The notes beneath the pieces were generated by a model. The model was not told the DNA's origin. It saw nothing but the letters and a program-made list of their open reading frames with translations, and searched no databases. Of a stretch of DNA of 64,000 nt, positions 51,316 to 63,600 are shown piece after piece (within the stretch, counting starts at the first letter, position 1; each line of letters starts with the position of its first letter). The stretch comes from Casuarius casuarius (lineage: Eukaryota; Chordata; Aves; Casuariiformes; Casuariidae). The stretch spans positions 2,255,592 through 2,319,591 of the forward strand of contig PTFA01000160.1 in assembly GCA_003342895.1 (NCBI GenBank). Reading direction: 5' to 3'. A program made the position numbers and the translations under genes.

Positions 51316-51430
51316 CCGCGGCGCTGATTGGCGGGGGGCGGGCCGCGGCGCTGATTGGCGGGGGCGGGCCGCGGCGCTGATTGGCGGGGGGCGGGCCGCG
51401 ACGCTGATTGGCGGGGGCGGGCGGGGGCAG
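51316..51430 (+). promoter_or_regulatory. Four tandem inverted-CCAAT (NF-Y) plus GC-box (Sp1) units
   Basis: Four near-identical units of 26-27 bp each contain GCTGATTGGCGGGG followed by GCGGGCC. The ATTGG cores start at 51327, 51354, 51380 and 51407. CTGATTGG is the classic inverted CCAAT context for NF-Y and GGGGCGGG is an Sp1 GC box. The last core lies 33 bp upstream of the LAS1L ATG. There is no TATA box, as expected for a housekeeping promoter. Confidence 0.85.
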
Positions 51431-51443
51431 GAGGCGGGCCGGC

Positions 51444-51634
51444 ATGTCGGGCCGCGGCGAGCTCGCGTGGCGGCGGCCGCCGCCGGATGTGGCTCGCAGG
51501 CGGCTCAAGCCGCTGCGGACCGTGGTGGCGTGGAGGGGCAGGGCCGAGTGGGACCAGGTGATGGTGGGGCTGTACTGCGGGGACAGCCGGCTGCAGCAGG
51601 AGGCGCTGGATCGGGTCTCGGCCTGGAAGAGCCG
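51444..51634 (+). CDS. LAS1L: LAS1L exon 1
   Basis: The start [11 protein letters not shown] lies just downstream of the CCAAT/GC repeats and is the only ATG in frame with the conserved [12 protein letters not shown] block. The exon ends at AGCCG|GTACGG in phase 2. The longer frame that runs on past 51634 is intron 1. Confidence 0.9.
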
Positions 51635-54600
51635 GTACGGGCGGCCCGGGGGGAGGCGCGCGCGGCCCTGCGGGGCCGGCGCAGCATCCCGGGGGCGGGC
51701 TCCCCTCCGCCCCGCGCCGCCCCCGGCGTTGTGTGCCGGGGCCCCGGGCGCCCCGGGGCGCGGCCGCAGCTCCCCGGTGCCGCTCTGCGGCTGGGGCGGT
51801 GCGTGCAAATCGCGGTGGCCGCCGGCCCGGCGGTTCCGCCTTCGGGCGCGTGGCCCTGGCGGCGCCGGCTCTCCGTGGTCCGGAGGTAAGGTGGTCCCGT
51901 GGGCACCCTGGGGGCAGGAGCCCTGCGTGCTCCCGGTTTCACAGGCTGATTCTCCTCGAGGCAGTGTGCTGCTGTCAGTGTATCCAAGGCCCCCGAACGG
52001 CCTTATTCTATCTTCGTTGCCCCTACTGCACATGAACACAAGTCCAGCCCGCGCGTGGCACCTCCTGTTGTGTGTGCTTAACGTGTCGGTATGTGCCCAT
52101 TTAGCATATGCAGAGGAATCGCTCTATAGTTGGTCTGTTCCAAATAAAAGCTTCAGGAGTGAACCTTTAATGATCTCTTTCTACATTTCTTTTCTCAGGC
52201 TGCACTGTACCACAAAGAACAAAAGCAGCCTGAAAGGTACCCCCCTTTTTTTTTAGAGAGAGTATATCTTTGCAAGACTGCTCACATCTTTTTCCTTTAT
52301 CTGTAGGTATGGCCCCAAAATGCCTCTCGCAGTAGATTGCACTGCTGAACTGATTCGTTGCAAGGTCCTGGATTCATCTGGCAAACTGAGGTCACACGAG
52401 CTCATCCTCTCATATGGGCTGGCTCTTGTAAGGTAGCGTGCTGAAGGCCTGTGTGGTGTGGGGAGAAAGAAAGAGATATGGACAGAATAGCATTATTTAG
52501 CTGTCTAGCTTCACTTTGTGTCTCTGTGATCTCAGTGCTCTTATACAGCGTGTGGGGAATTTGTCTCTGAGGTTCTGAGTTTCTCTGCAGCTGTTGATAG
52601 TTATTTATCTCTTCTGTCACCCACATGCAGATTTGTCAACTTGATCACAGAAAGGAAACAGAAAATGGTCAGCATTCCTCTGAGACAATTAGCCAGAGAG
52701 GTAAATATTTAATAAGAGTTATCTGATAACTTATGTATATACAGCGAACATAAGTGCTAGCTATTAATAACACTGGGGGAGGGAGTTGTGGGGGTCACTT
52801 TTCTTTACTGAAATAATGAATATAGGTGCCAGCTCTTTTCATAGAGGGCTGTATTGCTCAACTGCAAAACTCTAAAGAGGCTTGATGTAACTAGATCTAA
52901 AAGTTTGTTCTTTAAAATCACATTCAAATTAACAAAGGGTGATGTTCATGAGAGTGTTTTGAAGCCTGCGTGATCGAAAGTCTTGATTTAGGGCTAAACA
53001 GTCCCTCTGACACATCCACCATCCATTTCTATTTCTTAACTATTGAGATATGGAAAAAGAGTTAAATCTAGTGTTTATAAATTCTTTCTCTTGAGAACAA
53101 AGCTTAGTACACAAAAAGCACTTAATCATATCGTGCTTATAGGAGTCGGTGTTTTCATCTCGTCATCCTCTCTTGTTGGAGGTGAGCTTGTCCGTTCTGT
53201 GCAGGGGAGGAAAAGTAAAGGATGTAATTGTAGTAGCAGAAACAACTTGAGTTCTTTTATTGCCAGTTGGGCCAAGCATCATACCAGGATCTGAACAGCC
53301 AGTTTTGAAAGTGAATACCAGACAGTATTTGAGACTACTATATATACAGCATTGTTTGGGACCAGTGAGTTAGAATGATGAACTGATCTTTTCTTCTTTG
53401 GTTTTTAAGCAAGATGCTGCTTCTCATCTCTTAAATTCAGATGCTGAAATAAACTGTTGCTAATACCTCATCAAACTTCCAAATAGTGATCTTGCGTAGA
53501 TAAGGTCAGTTATCCTTAAGAAAATGCAAAAAATTAGTGCAACTTGCAGTATATATGATATGAGTATCAAACTGTCATCCAGAATGTTTCATCAGTTTAA
53601 ATACAATTTAACCACATCTTAGTATCTCATTAAATTATACTTAATGCCTCTGTCTGAAAAGACATCCGTTTGTTGTAAGCAGCATTGAAGAACTTGAACT
53701 ATAAAATCCTGAGTTTGTATGGAAGAGTAGCTGTCTGGATTGCTACAGGGTCAGAGGAGGTGACCCCAATCAACCTTTGAAGAGGGAAGCCGGTGGAACA
53801 GCAGTGCAGGAGCAGCCCGGAAGAGGCTGCTGTTCATGCCTGGATGGACATTGCCTAAAGCTTTTTGGGGGTGAATGCATGGGTATAGCATGACACAGTG
53901 GGAATTGTGTGGTAATGTCTGTGGCTATTCCTCTAGGTGGATATCCCCATCTGGGTTGTGGATCTCCGTCACGAGCTGACCCATGGAAAGTTACCCCAGC
54001 TAGCGCTCTGCCGCAAGGGTGAGTGCCGTCCCGGCGGGGCATCGCAGGCGAGTGTTCCTCTCAGGTCGGGGTGCTGACTGGAGTGACATGCCACTGTGTC
54101 CCCCCGGGCCCACCAGGGCTGCTGTTGCTGGGGGACCAGGGCTGGCTGTGGTGCCTGAGGGGGAACAGCTGCTCCCTCGCTATGGTGCCCTCTGTTTTGG
54201 GGCCCACGGAGCACCAGCAGGCTTGTTGTGGGGGTGTGAGCTGTGGTGTGAAATGCCCCCTCTACCTAATATATGATTACTGTAGTCTCTGCACAGAAAA
54301 TGAATGTTGTTATCACTATGATCAACACAGTGTCTATAAAACTTGACTCATTTTCCAATCAGACCTCCACTGCTGGGACTTGCTTTCTGCTTAAATTTGG
54401 CCTAGCTTGAGTGAGGTGTAACACTGTAGAAGCACCCAAACTCTCTTGTTGCCAAAAAGGTAGTAGGCAGGTGTCACTAGGTGTGTGATGTTGTTTTTCT
54501 TTGCTGCCATTCACCTTTTTATTAATGGAGTTGTATGTGATTTCAGAGTTTAACTTGCATACTGCATTTCTTTTCACAATGCAAGTTAGCAGCGTGCCAC

Positions 54601-57600
54601 ATATGTATATTAAAAAATGAAGAAATTCTCACTGAGAAGAGTGCGTGTTCTGTTCTCCTTTAGGTTGCGATGTTGTACTGGACTGGCTACGAAAGACGTA
54701 CTGGAGCCGTCAGCTGGGCAATAATTTGTGTGAAGAAAGTGAAGAGGAGGATGAGCAGGAAGAGACTGAAGCAAATACAGAGATGGACAGTGACACATGG
54801 GAGATTCAAACCCCACAGCATGAGGCCTGTCAGAAACACAAGGAATTCCATGGTAGGTGTTCCTGAAACAGCAGTAGATAAAAGAATTAGATCTTTCCCG
54901 TGCTAGAGAAAACAGTTTAAAGTGTCATCTTCTACCACTGCCAACAGATAAAGATGTTCTCCTGATCACATTATGGGATTACTCTTTGGGCCTTGAGAGA
55001 TTCTTGGGGTGACTGACTTTTTCCAGCATATTAGCTCACTGAATTTGTAGCATAAAATCTCTTACTTCTATTGGATATCCAGTAGCCTGATCAGTAGCAG
55101 CAGTTACATTGGCGTGGTCTAGGTCCAGGCATTGTAAAAACTAGTTGTAGCTCATGGTTCTAAGACTGAGGCCACTAATGACAAAGAAAGCCATGCTCCT
55201 TTTATAGCCATCAAAACTCTAGATTCATAATTTAAACAAGAGTGGGATAAAGGCAGTTCACTCTGTTTCTAAATATTCGGCATGTGGACAGGACATCACT
55301 CTAGTTGTTAACAGTATTTAAAGAAAAAATCAGTGGTAACTCAACCCGGACGTAATTTGATGAGATACCAAGTGCAAAACACCAAGAGAAATTTAGTAAA
55401 TTGTTCCAGTGGTTGACTTTCCATTGCTAAAAGTCTCTGAATCCAAGATCAGGTGCTTTTCTAGAAGTGTTTTTTTTAGTTTAGTCTGTCTCAAGCAGGA
55501 GTTCAGGCTAGATGATTAGCCTGGGAGTTTGATAGCTGTGAGGTAACAAACAGTACCTCAAACAACAAAACCAGCTAATCATAACTTTTCTGACAAAACT
55601 TAGTCTGCTTGTGGGGAGTAACTCAGCCCAATAGATTACAGCAGCTCTATCCAAGGTCTGGAGGCTTACGGAAGTTCTAAAATGATCCTCACTGCTTCCT
55701 GGAAGGTCAGACTAGGTGACTATAATGGCTTTTCTGGCCTTAAGATGTATGGATTTGTTGCAAGACCCTTCTAGATTTCTTCATAGTGGGTTCCTTGATA
55801 GATCTGTACCTGCAATACAGATATATTAGCTAAATCAGTCTCGTGCTTTGAGACTAATACAGAATTAATTAACAATTGAAAACTAGAGGCTGTATCTAAA
55901 TTTTGGAACCCAAAAGCACCACCAGCTGTCATGTGAGAGTGTATATATTGGCTTCTATCTGACTACATATTGGGTGAGGTCCAAACTTTGTGCTATTCCT
56001 CCCTCTCCATGGCTACCTTCCAAAAAAAAAAAAAATCACTAAGAGAGAGTGGTACAGACCGTTACAGTAGTTCCCTGGGTTAAATGGCCAGAGTAATGGA
56101 ATTGCAAAGTGTTTCTATCCTACACTTAAGGTGATCTAAAGTGTATCTGGCTGATATTGGATGATGGCATCATGGTAGCAGGTGATGATGACACCTGCAT
56201 AGTGAAGCATTTTGAAAGAGGGCGAAGAATCCAGTAAGGATGTGGTTGGTTAGTGAAGAGCCACAGTGATGTTGCAATGGATTTAAAACACAGGTATAAG
56301 AAATATAAATATGCATCAGAACATGAACTGCCCATGGAAACAATTTCTTCTTAAACTGATCCATTTAGGGATTTTTTTGGAGCTGTCTTCCTTTATCCAG
56401 CTTCCCTGTCTTTGGCCACTGCTAGTGGTAAAATGCTGAACTCCTGGTTTGACCCCACATGATAAAAAATACATTGCCACAAGAGTCTGCGGGAGACGGG
56501 AGTCTTCAGAGTGTTGTCTGACTTTGGATTTATGTTTCATTTCATTGATGTCTTCCCTGAGCACATATTCAGCGGAGCTAAACAGCTTGCCAAGATAATT
56601 TGTCATCTATTTCCAGGGGTATACCAGAAATCCCTTGTACGGTGAGGCAAGTTGATCCATTCCCTGTTTTAAGCCATATATTTATGTTTATTTCTAGAAA
56701 AAGTCAGAGATGTGCTGGTATCCTACAAGAATGAGCAGTTCCGGGTAAGTGCAGCACTTCTGTTTCTTCTCCTTTCCTGCTTCAGGCAATAAGTCTTCTC
56801 TTCATTCTTGCACAAACTGAAGAACTGGTGCTCTTGGCTAAGCCTCATTTTAAATACCTGAGCACTAGCACAACTAAACTGCTGTACTAGGACTTTATTT
56901 AATATAACTCTAGGAATTCGTTATTTTTCTTTCTCAGTGCTCTGTAGTAGCATCCTCCCACAGTTAGAATCTATCCAGAAGTGCCTGATACTCCTATCAG
57001 TACTGAAGACATACCAGTAAACCAGTGCCCACACTACTACTGATGCTTGTCAGGTTGTGCACTCTTACCTAAAGTAGTTATGCTGTCTAGGGTATAGCCT
57101 GTAGAGCAACTGTGACTGCTGTGGGTGAGGAAAGAGGCTTGCTTAGTTACTTATTTAGTTATCTCCTCTAATGCTGTCATATGTGCCTTGTCAAAGCAAA
57201 GCTTCACTGCAGAGAACAAGCAATTTGAGCTGTAATAGTTTCTGATGCACACACTTTGTAAATGGGATCTGTACTTGTTGCAGATCCTAAGCCTGCCTTG
57301 TCCAGGTGGATAGCACTCAGTTTGTTTTCATTAATCCTAGTGTCTCTGGAAATCAAGGTTTGTCATTCAGAAGTCATTAGCCCAGATTTTCTATCATCCA
57401 TCCTACATTTTCACAGTGACTCAGCAGCTGAGATGCTGCAATTGCAGATCTGGAGTCTTACCTTCTTACTGCTGTGGATTGAACTCTTGAATAATTTGCC
57501 AAAGTCTCTCTCTATTCAGCTTCCCCTTCTTCATAATGGGATACTGGTTGTTAAAATGTGTTGACAGCTGGCTTATAGGACCTGTAAAATTTTTTTGGAT

Positions 57601-60600
57601 ATGATGTGACCAACATATTGTTGTTAATGGGGAGCTATTCTCACTTTCATTTTGATTAATATCATTATATTAAGTGAGATGGATTGAGAACTGGCTGAAT
57701 GGCAGAGCTCAGAGGGTTGTGCTCAGCGGCGCAGACTCTGGTTGGAGGCCTGTAGCTAGCGGTGCCCCCCGGGGGTCAATACTGGGTCCAGTATTGTTCA
57801 ACTTACTCATCAATGACCTGGATGAAGGGACAAAGTGCACCCTCTGCAAGTTTGCTGCTGATACAAAGCTGATGCACCAGAAGCCTGTGCTGCCGTTCTG
57901 AGGGACCTGGGCAGGCTGGAGAGCTGGGAAGAGAGGAACCTCACGAAGTTCAGCAAAGGCAAGTGCAGGGTCCCGCACTAGGGAGGAACAACCCCATGCA
58001 CCAGGACAGGCTGGGGGTTGACCTGCTGGAAAGCAGCTCTGCGGAGAAGGACCTGGGAGTCCTGGTGGAGAAGTTAACCGTGAGCCAGCAGCGTGCCCTT
58101 GTGGTGGAGAAGGCCAGTGGTATCCTGGGCTGCATTAGGAAGGGTGTTGCCAGCAGGTCGAGGGAGGTGATCCTCCCCCTCTGCTCAGCCCTGGTGAGGC
58201 CGCATCTGGAGCACTGTGTCCAGTGCTGGGCTCCCCAGCACAAGAAAGACGTGGAACTATTGGAGAGAGCCCAGTGTAGGGCTATGAGGATGAGGAGGGG
58301 ACTGGAGCATCTCTCCTATGAGGAAAGGCTGAGAGCGCTGGGGCTGTTCAGCCCAGAGAAGAGAAGACTGAGGGGGGATCTTACCAATGTATACAAATAT
58401 CTGAAGGGAGAGTGTCAAGAGGATGGAGCCAGACTATTTTCAGTGGTGGCCAGCGATAGGACAAGAGGCAACAGACACAAACTGAAACACAGGAAGTTCC
58501 ATCCGAATATGAGGAAAAACTTCTTTCCTGTGAGAGTGACAGAGCACTGGAACAGGTTGCCCACAGAGGTTGTGGAGTCTCCTCTGGAGATATTCAAAAA
58601 GCCGCCTGGACGCAATCCTGTACAACGTGCTCTAGGTGACCCTGCTTGAGTGGGGGAGTTGGACTAGATGATCTCCAGAGGTCCCTTCCAACCCCAACCA
58701 TTCTGTGATTGGGGCTAAAAGAGAAAGCATGCTAACGCTCCAGCAAAGCAGAGACTTGATCAAGAACTAGGTTCAGCAATTTCATTGAAAATGAACATAT
58801 CGTTTCCCTCATTGTCTTGTTTTGGGAGTCTATAACGTGATTCTCCTTCTTTCCAGCTTCCCTTTCTGTAGTTGGAGCTGGCTTATTTTGTACATCTTTT
58901 TTCATTGCATCTCAGAGGAAACAAATTGGTGATATGTGGTGAGTGACCTGTTAATGTATTAACAGCATAGAAGGAACTATTTCAAACTGAATAGGAAAAT
59001 GTGACTTCAAAATTGAAACTGGCCAGGGTTGAATGGCAGAAAGAAGTTGCTATGGGAGCTGTAGTCAATTGCAAAAGCGTAATTTCAGGTTCAGTCAATA
59101 GCTTTCCAGTTGATGGCTGGATATTTACAATATTGCTAGGAAACCTCACATGAGAATTGTCTGACTTAGATGTGGGGCTTTTGATGAATCCAAAAAGAGA
59201 CAGTTCTTGGTTGATCCAGTTCCAGTTGAGATATAATGGACATGCTGTTAAATCCTGCTTTACACACTAAAGAAAGCAGCAACAAAACCGTCTTCCTAAC
59301 TTTTCTTCTGAAGCTCATGTGAAACCTACTTTATCCCATCAAAATGGTGTGAATAGAGGCTGAAGTGCAAACTCCATATTATATGCCTTGGTTTAATTGA
59401 ATGCTGTGTACCATGCTTTCAAAATTTCTCTGCTCACCCTGTAAGCTGCCTTTCTTGTTGAATGACTTTATGGTATACTTCTAAGTCTACCAACTATGAC
59501 AAAATATAGCTGAATTGTGAAAAATGAATTCTCTATAAACAAGTGTCTTGTGGATATAGCTTCTTCTAATATATTACTTTTATCACTTTGAGGTGGCTAC
59601 CCACAAAAAACCCCCCTGTTTTCATCTTTAATGTGAAAGCATTTTTCTGCTTTAGACATCAGCTAAAAAATAGCAGATCAAGTATATCCATCAATAATAT
59701 AAAAGTTCAATCAGCCTGGACAGAAAAAACAGCATCTTCTTGCAAGTGAATATCTTCTGCTATCTTGCACTAAATAGGGATGGGCAGAATACTTGCTTGG
59801 ATCTGTCAGCAGGTAGGAATCTTGCTCTTTATAGCTGTTACTGCCAAGCTCTTAACTGAAGTTTGTCTCTAATAAAAAAAAAAAAAAATATGTACGCACA
59901 CATATACTACTTATGTGCTTTAATAACTATTGCCAGTAATTTGAAGAGATGCAAACATATTGGTCCTTTGTTGGCACTCGGAAGCTCTGTTCTCTGTAGC
60001 AGTAGACTTGTCTGTTCAGTAACTCTCAAAGCAAACAATGCAAAAAGCCCTCCCTTCTGTTCCACCATCCTTTTCCTTGCTGCATCTTTAGAACCAAGAA
60101 CTTTTCAGCTGCTGTAAATCATATTTGTCAAAGCTGTGCAGTGATGGTGGTTTGTAGTTACTCTTTCATGTTTTTGAAGGGATGTCTTACAATAGTATGG
60201 TTAGAAGGACCTGAGTTTTGGCATAAAACCTTTTGCTTTTGCCTTTGCTGTGATGAAAGATCTGTTTATTTTATTGGTGTTATTTCTCACCTCCTTTTTG
60301 AATATTTCACTATGGGCTTTAGTTGTGGTCCTAGAGATTATTAATTATTCAGCTTTTTCCCCCTTCTGTTGCCTGATCTTTAAAGCTTTTCACATATTCC
60401 CCAACCCCCACACACTGCCCAGCCAGAATGGGGAGCATTATGTTTGCTTGAAGTCTGAGCATGCATTAAAGTATCTGTTCATAGCCAAAGTCGAGTGGGT
60501 AGGAAATTCTTTTTCCTGCCCTTTGAAAAGGTGGTGAGATATGAAGGAGTCTTTTAATCCATATAGTTCTTTCATGTGGAGGGCTTGCCTTCTCCTTCAT

Positions 60601-63600
60601 GCCTTCCTATTGCCAAAACAGTTAATGAAATACATCTATAATGTAGCTTAGTTCCACAGCAAAATGGCTGGGCCCATGTTGGGCCTCTCCTGTCATCTTA
60701 GAGGCAAAGGCGAGTGCTTCGGGGGGTTTTTTTGGTTGTTTGTTTTTTCCTGGTCACCTTCCCAGCATTGCTTAGTTTTAAGGGTAATACAAGGAGGGGA
60801 AACAGACAGACAGTGTTATGATTGTTCTGTGTAGGGGGAGGAAACATCTGAGGTCTGCTTTATTCTTAAAACTGCACTAGATAAAATTCCCTACATTCCA
60901 CCCCTGTTGGCTTTTCTTCCTCCACTCTCTCTCCAGTTCTGGATACATTACAACACTTACATGGAAAATCCATTTGTAATCAAAATGGCAGTTAGAGAGG
61001 CATTTTATTTTGCTTCACCCCTGACAATTCTAGGAGCACTTAATGACCAAAGCCTGATGAAGTAAATTCTGACTGGGGTCTGTGGGCTTACATAAGTGAT
61101 TCTTACTTATGTGTCTCTCTTCTGGGTTACGGTTGGAATTTCTGTGGCAATAAGCAACAGGCTCAATTTTAAGAGGATGGTTTCCCCATACGTAACAGTG
61201 TGTTAAATGTCAGATCTTTGAAATACTCATGAAGGTTGAGGTCCTATAGCTTTTATGTTTTGTAAGCCTTCTTTCTATACTGCCACTACAGTATATTCAG
61301 AGGTGTGATACATTGCGTATTTTAGTGCGTTTGTTATATTTTAGTAAAACATCAGTTGAAGCCAAAGTGAATCTATGCCAAAAGGTTTCTGGTGGGCAGG
61401 CGTGGCATACCAGCAGGCATGGCCCTGTCTTGTGACAGTCCCGTGTGGTGTTCTGCAGCCTTTTAAGATACAAACGTGTTTCCCTCCACCCTCGTTTTTT
61501 GTATGTAAATGCTTCAGACTGGGAAAGTTAGTGGAGTGGACAGTGAGCAGAGGTTATTGACAGAAATTCTGTAGTGGTTGTTGTTAAAGAATATTGAACT
61601 GGAACTGCCTAGAGGTAGCAGCTTAGCACAACTTGTATAAAACTTGCTTAGCATGAGTAGCTAAATTTGCTGAAGCCTTAGGCCGCACTTAGATAAAATA
61701 ATGAACTTTTTACCTAGTTCGGTAAGAAAAGGCCTGAGAGCTGGTTCAAACTGGAATGATAAGGGAGTTACAAGCAGTCTGCATTCCTGTGCTTTGCACC
61801 CCAAAAGGGAGGATGTCAAGGCTTTGAAATAAGGCCTCGTTGGGCGCCAGGACCCTGGGAAACAAAGCCTCCTCTCACTGCTGAAACAGTGTTAATTAGG
61901 GGGGTCTGGACTATCTTGGGGTCTGGATTATATCCCCTTCCTCAGGACTTCGGGAGATAACACCTACTGTCACTGCTGGGGCAGTGCTAATTGCTGGAAC
62001 AACACCTCTCTGTCAGGGCCTTGAGAGACAACGGTGGGACCTGAGGAATGAAGACACATCTGTCAGCAGAAACCGCAACAGTAAAGATAAACAGCCTACC
62101 TAGGGACAGCGATGAGACCCAATAAGGAGCAGGAGACCCCAGACCTAAATATTACTATTGGTCCAAACTACCGTGTGAGGGGTGGAGAGCTTAGACTGGA
62201 ACGTTATAATTGCCCAGGGATTTCTTTGCTCGGGGTCCCTCTTCGGAGGCACCCAGCTCGAGCTGTAATTACTGCACGCATGTCATTAAAATTTAATTAT
62301 TTAATTTGCTTTGATTCGGCTCTAAACTTTTCTGTGGGAACCTAGGGTCGGACCCTGTTATGGTGCCCGGCAAGCCTAATTTCCATAACAGTTGTCTTGG
62401 AAGTAAAGTGGAAGCAATGATAAGGTCAAAAATTGTATTGGTTCAGAGGCCACAGCTAGGATGTACCAACCTCACTGAATTATGGCAAACCAGGGATGGA
62501 GAGTTTGTGCGATTAGTATCAATTGCAGTCTCCCATGTGATGAAAATGTTGCGGCTTATTTCTATTTATACCAGTGTGGGGCTTCTTTTCAAATGCTATA
62601 GCAAGTACAGACTGTTGTTGCACCAGCTACAGCCAGTTTAAAAATATACCATCTCTGAAATTCAGAACTGGGTTGAAAAAATCATATGGGCTTGTTCTTG
62701 TATCCTTTAACAGCGGATAGTTTAATGCACGTAAATAATTATTTCCTTGAACCATGAGAGCAATTGAATGTTCCAAATTTCAGATAAATACTGCTTGAAG
62801 CTTTTTTTAGGCATATATATTAAACACTTAACATGGATGGGCATAGCAGAGAAATTGTACTTCTCTTGCTATAGTTACAAGTGCCCTTGTATAAATGTAT
62901 ATTCTGTCTGTACTGTTTTCCAGGTAGGAAGGAGAATTGCTGATAGCAGAAGTCATCTTTATAACACTGTAACTGTACAGTTTCTGATCCAGATACTTCT
63001 CTAGCTATTTTGTTAACTCATTATTATACTTAAAGTCTTTAAGATATAAACCAGGGCAAAATGAGCTATCTGATGGAGGCTGTGTACTTTGGTGTCCAGT
63101 CGTGCCTATGGGTAGGCTAGAGGTTCTTTAGTCATTTGTAATGTTTAGACCATGTCTTTATACTTGATTTGTCATTTAAAGTATCTCTTGCATCTAGTGG
63201 TAGTATCAGGCATGTAGGTTAAGTGAGCTAATTGCAGTCCTGAGAATGGTATATATCAAACCAATAAATCCACTGACTCTTCTAAGAGAGCTAACCTCTA
63301 ATACTATCTCTTCCATACTTGGTGCAACCCAGTAGTTTGTTTTCCACATTGCTCCTGCTTGTTAGAGACTCTAAGCTGACTACAGGTTGCCTAGGTGGCT
63401 GTGTTGGTTTGATACTTGGATCTTCTGTGTGCATACTGTGACTGGAAAAACCTTGTTCTGAATAGGTAACCTCGACCCCACCGCTTCCCCCATGTGGAGT
63501 TAATGATTCAAAATGAGTCTATCTCGGTCTGTGCTGAAGTCAAGGAGAGCAAGTATTAGAACGAGAATGATGACACCAGAAGGGTACTGTTACCCTTTGA

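Larger units (their letters stand above)
51110..51960. promoter_or_regulatory. CpG island over the LAS1L start, possible bidirectional promoter
   Basis: This stretch is very GC- and CpG-rich compared with the AT-rich flanks. It covers the sequence just upstream of the LAS1L start codon, exon 1 and the start of intron 1. The nearest gene to the left (MROH-like) is transcribed away from it, so it could drive both. No 5' exon of the leftward gene was identified. Long open frames on both strands here are a by-product of GC content. Confidence 0.75.

Noticed and set aside
51221..52039. Long open frames on both strands across the CpG island (up to 282 codons)
   Set aside because: They arise from stop-poor GC-rich sequence. 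The plus frame is LAS1L exon 1 running into intron 1, and the minus frame is low-complexity Pro/Arg/Ala without splice or domain support.
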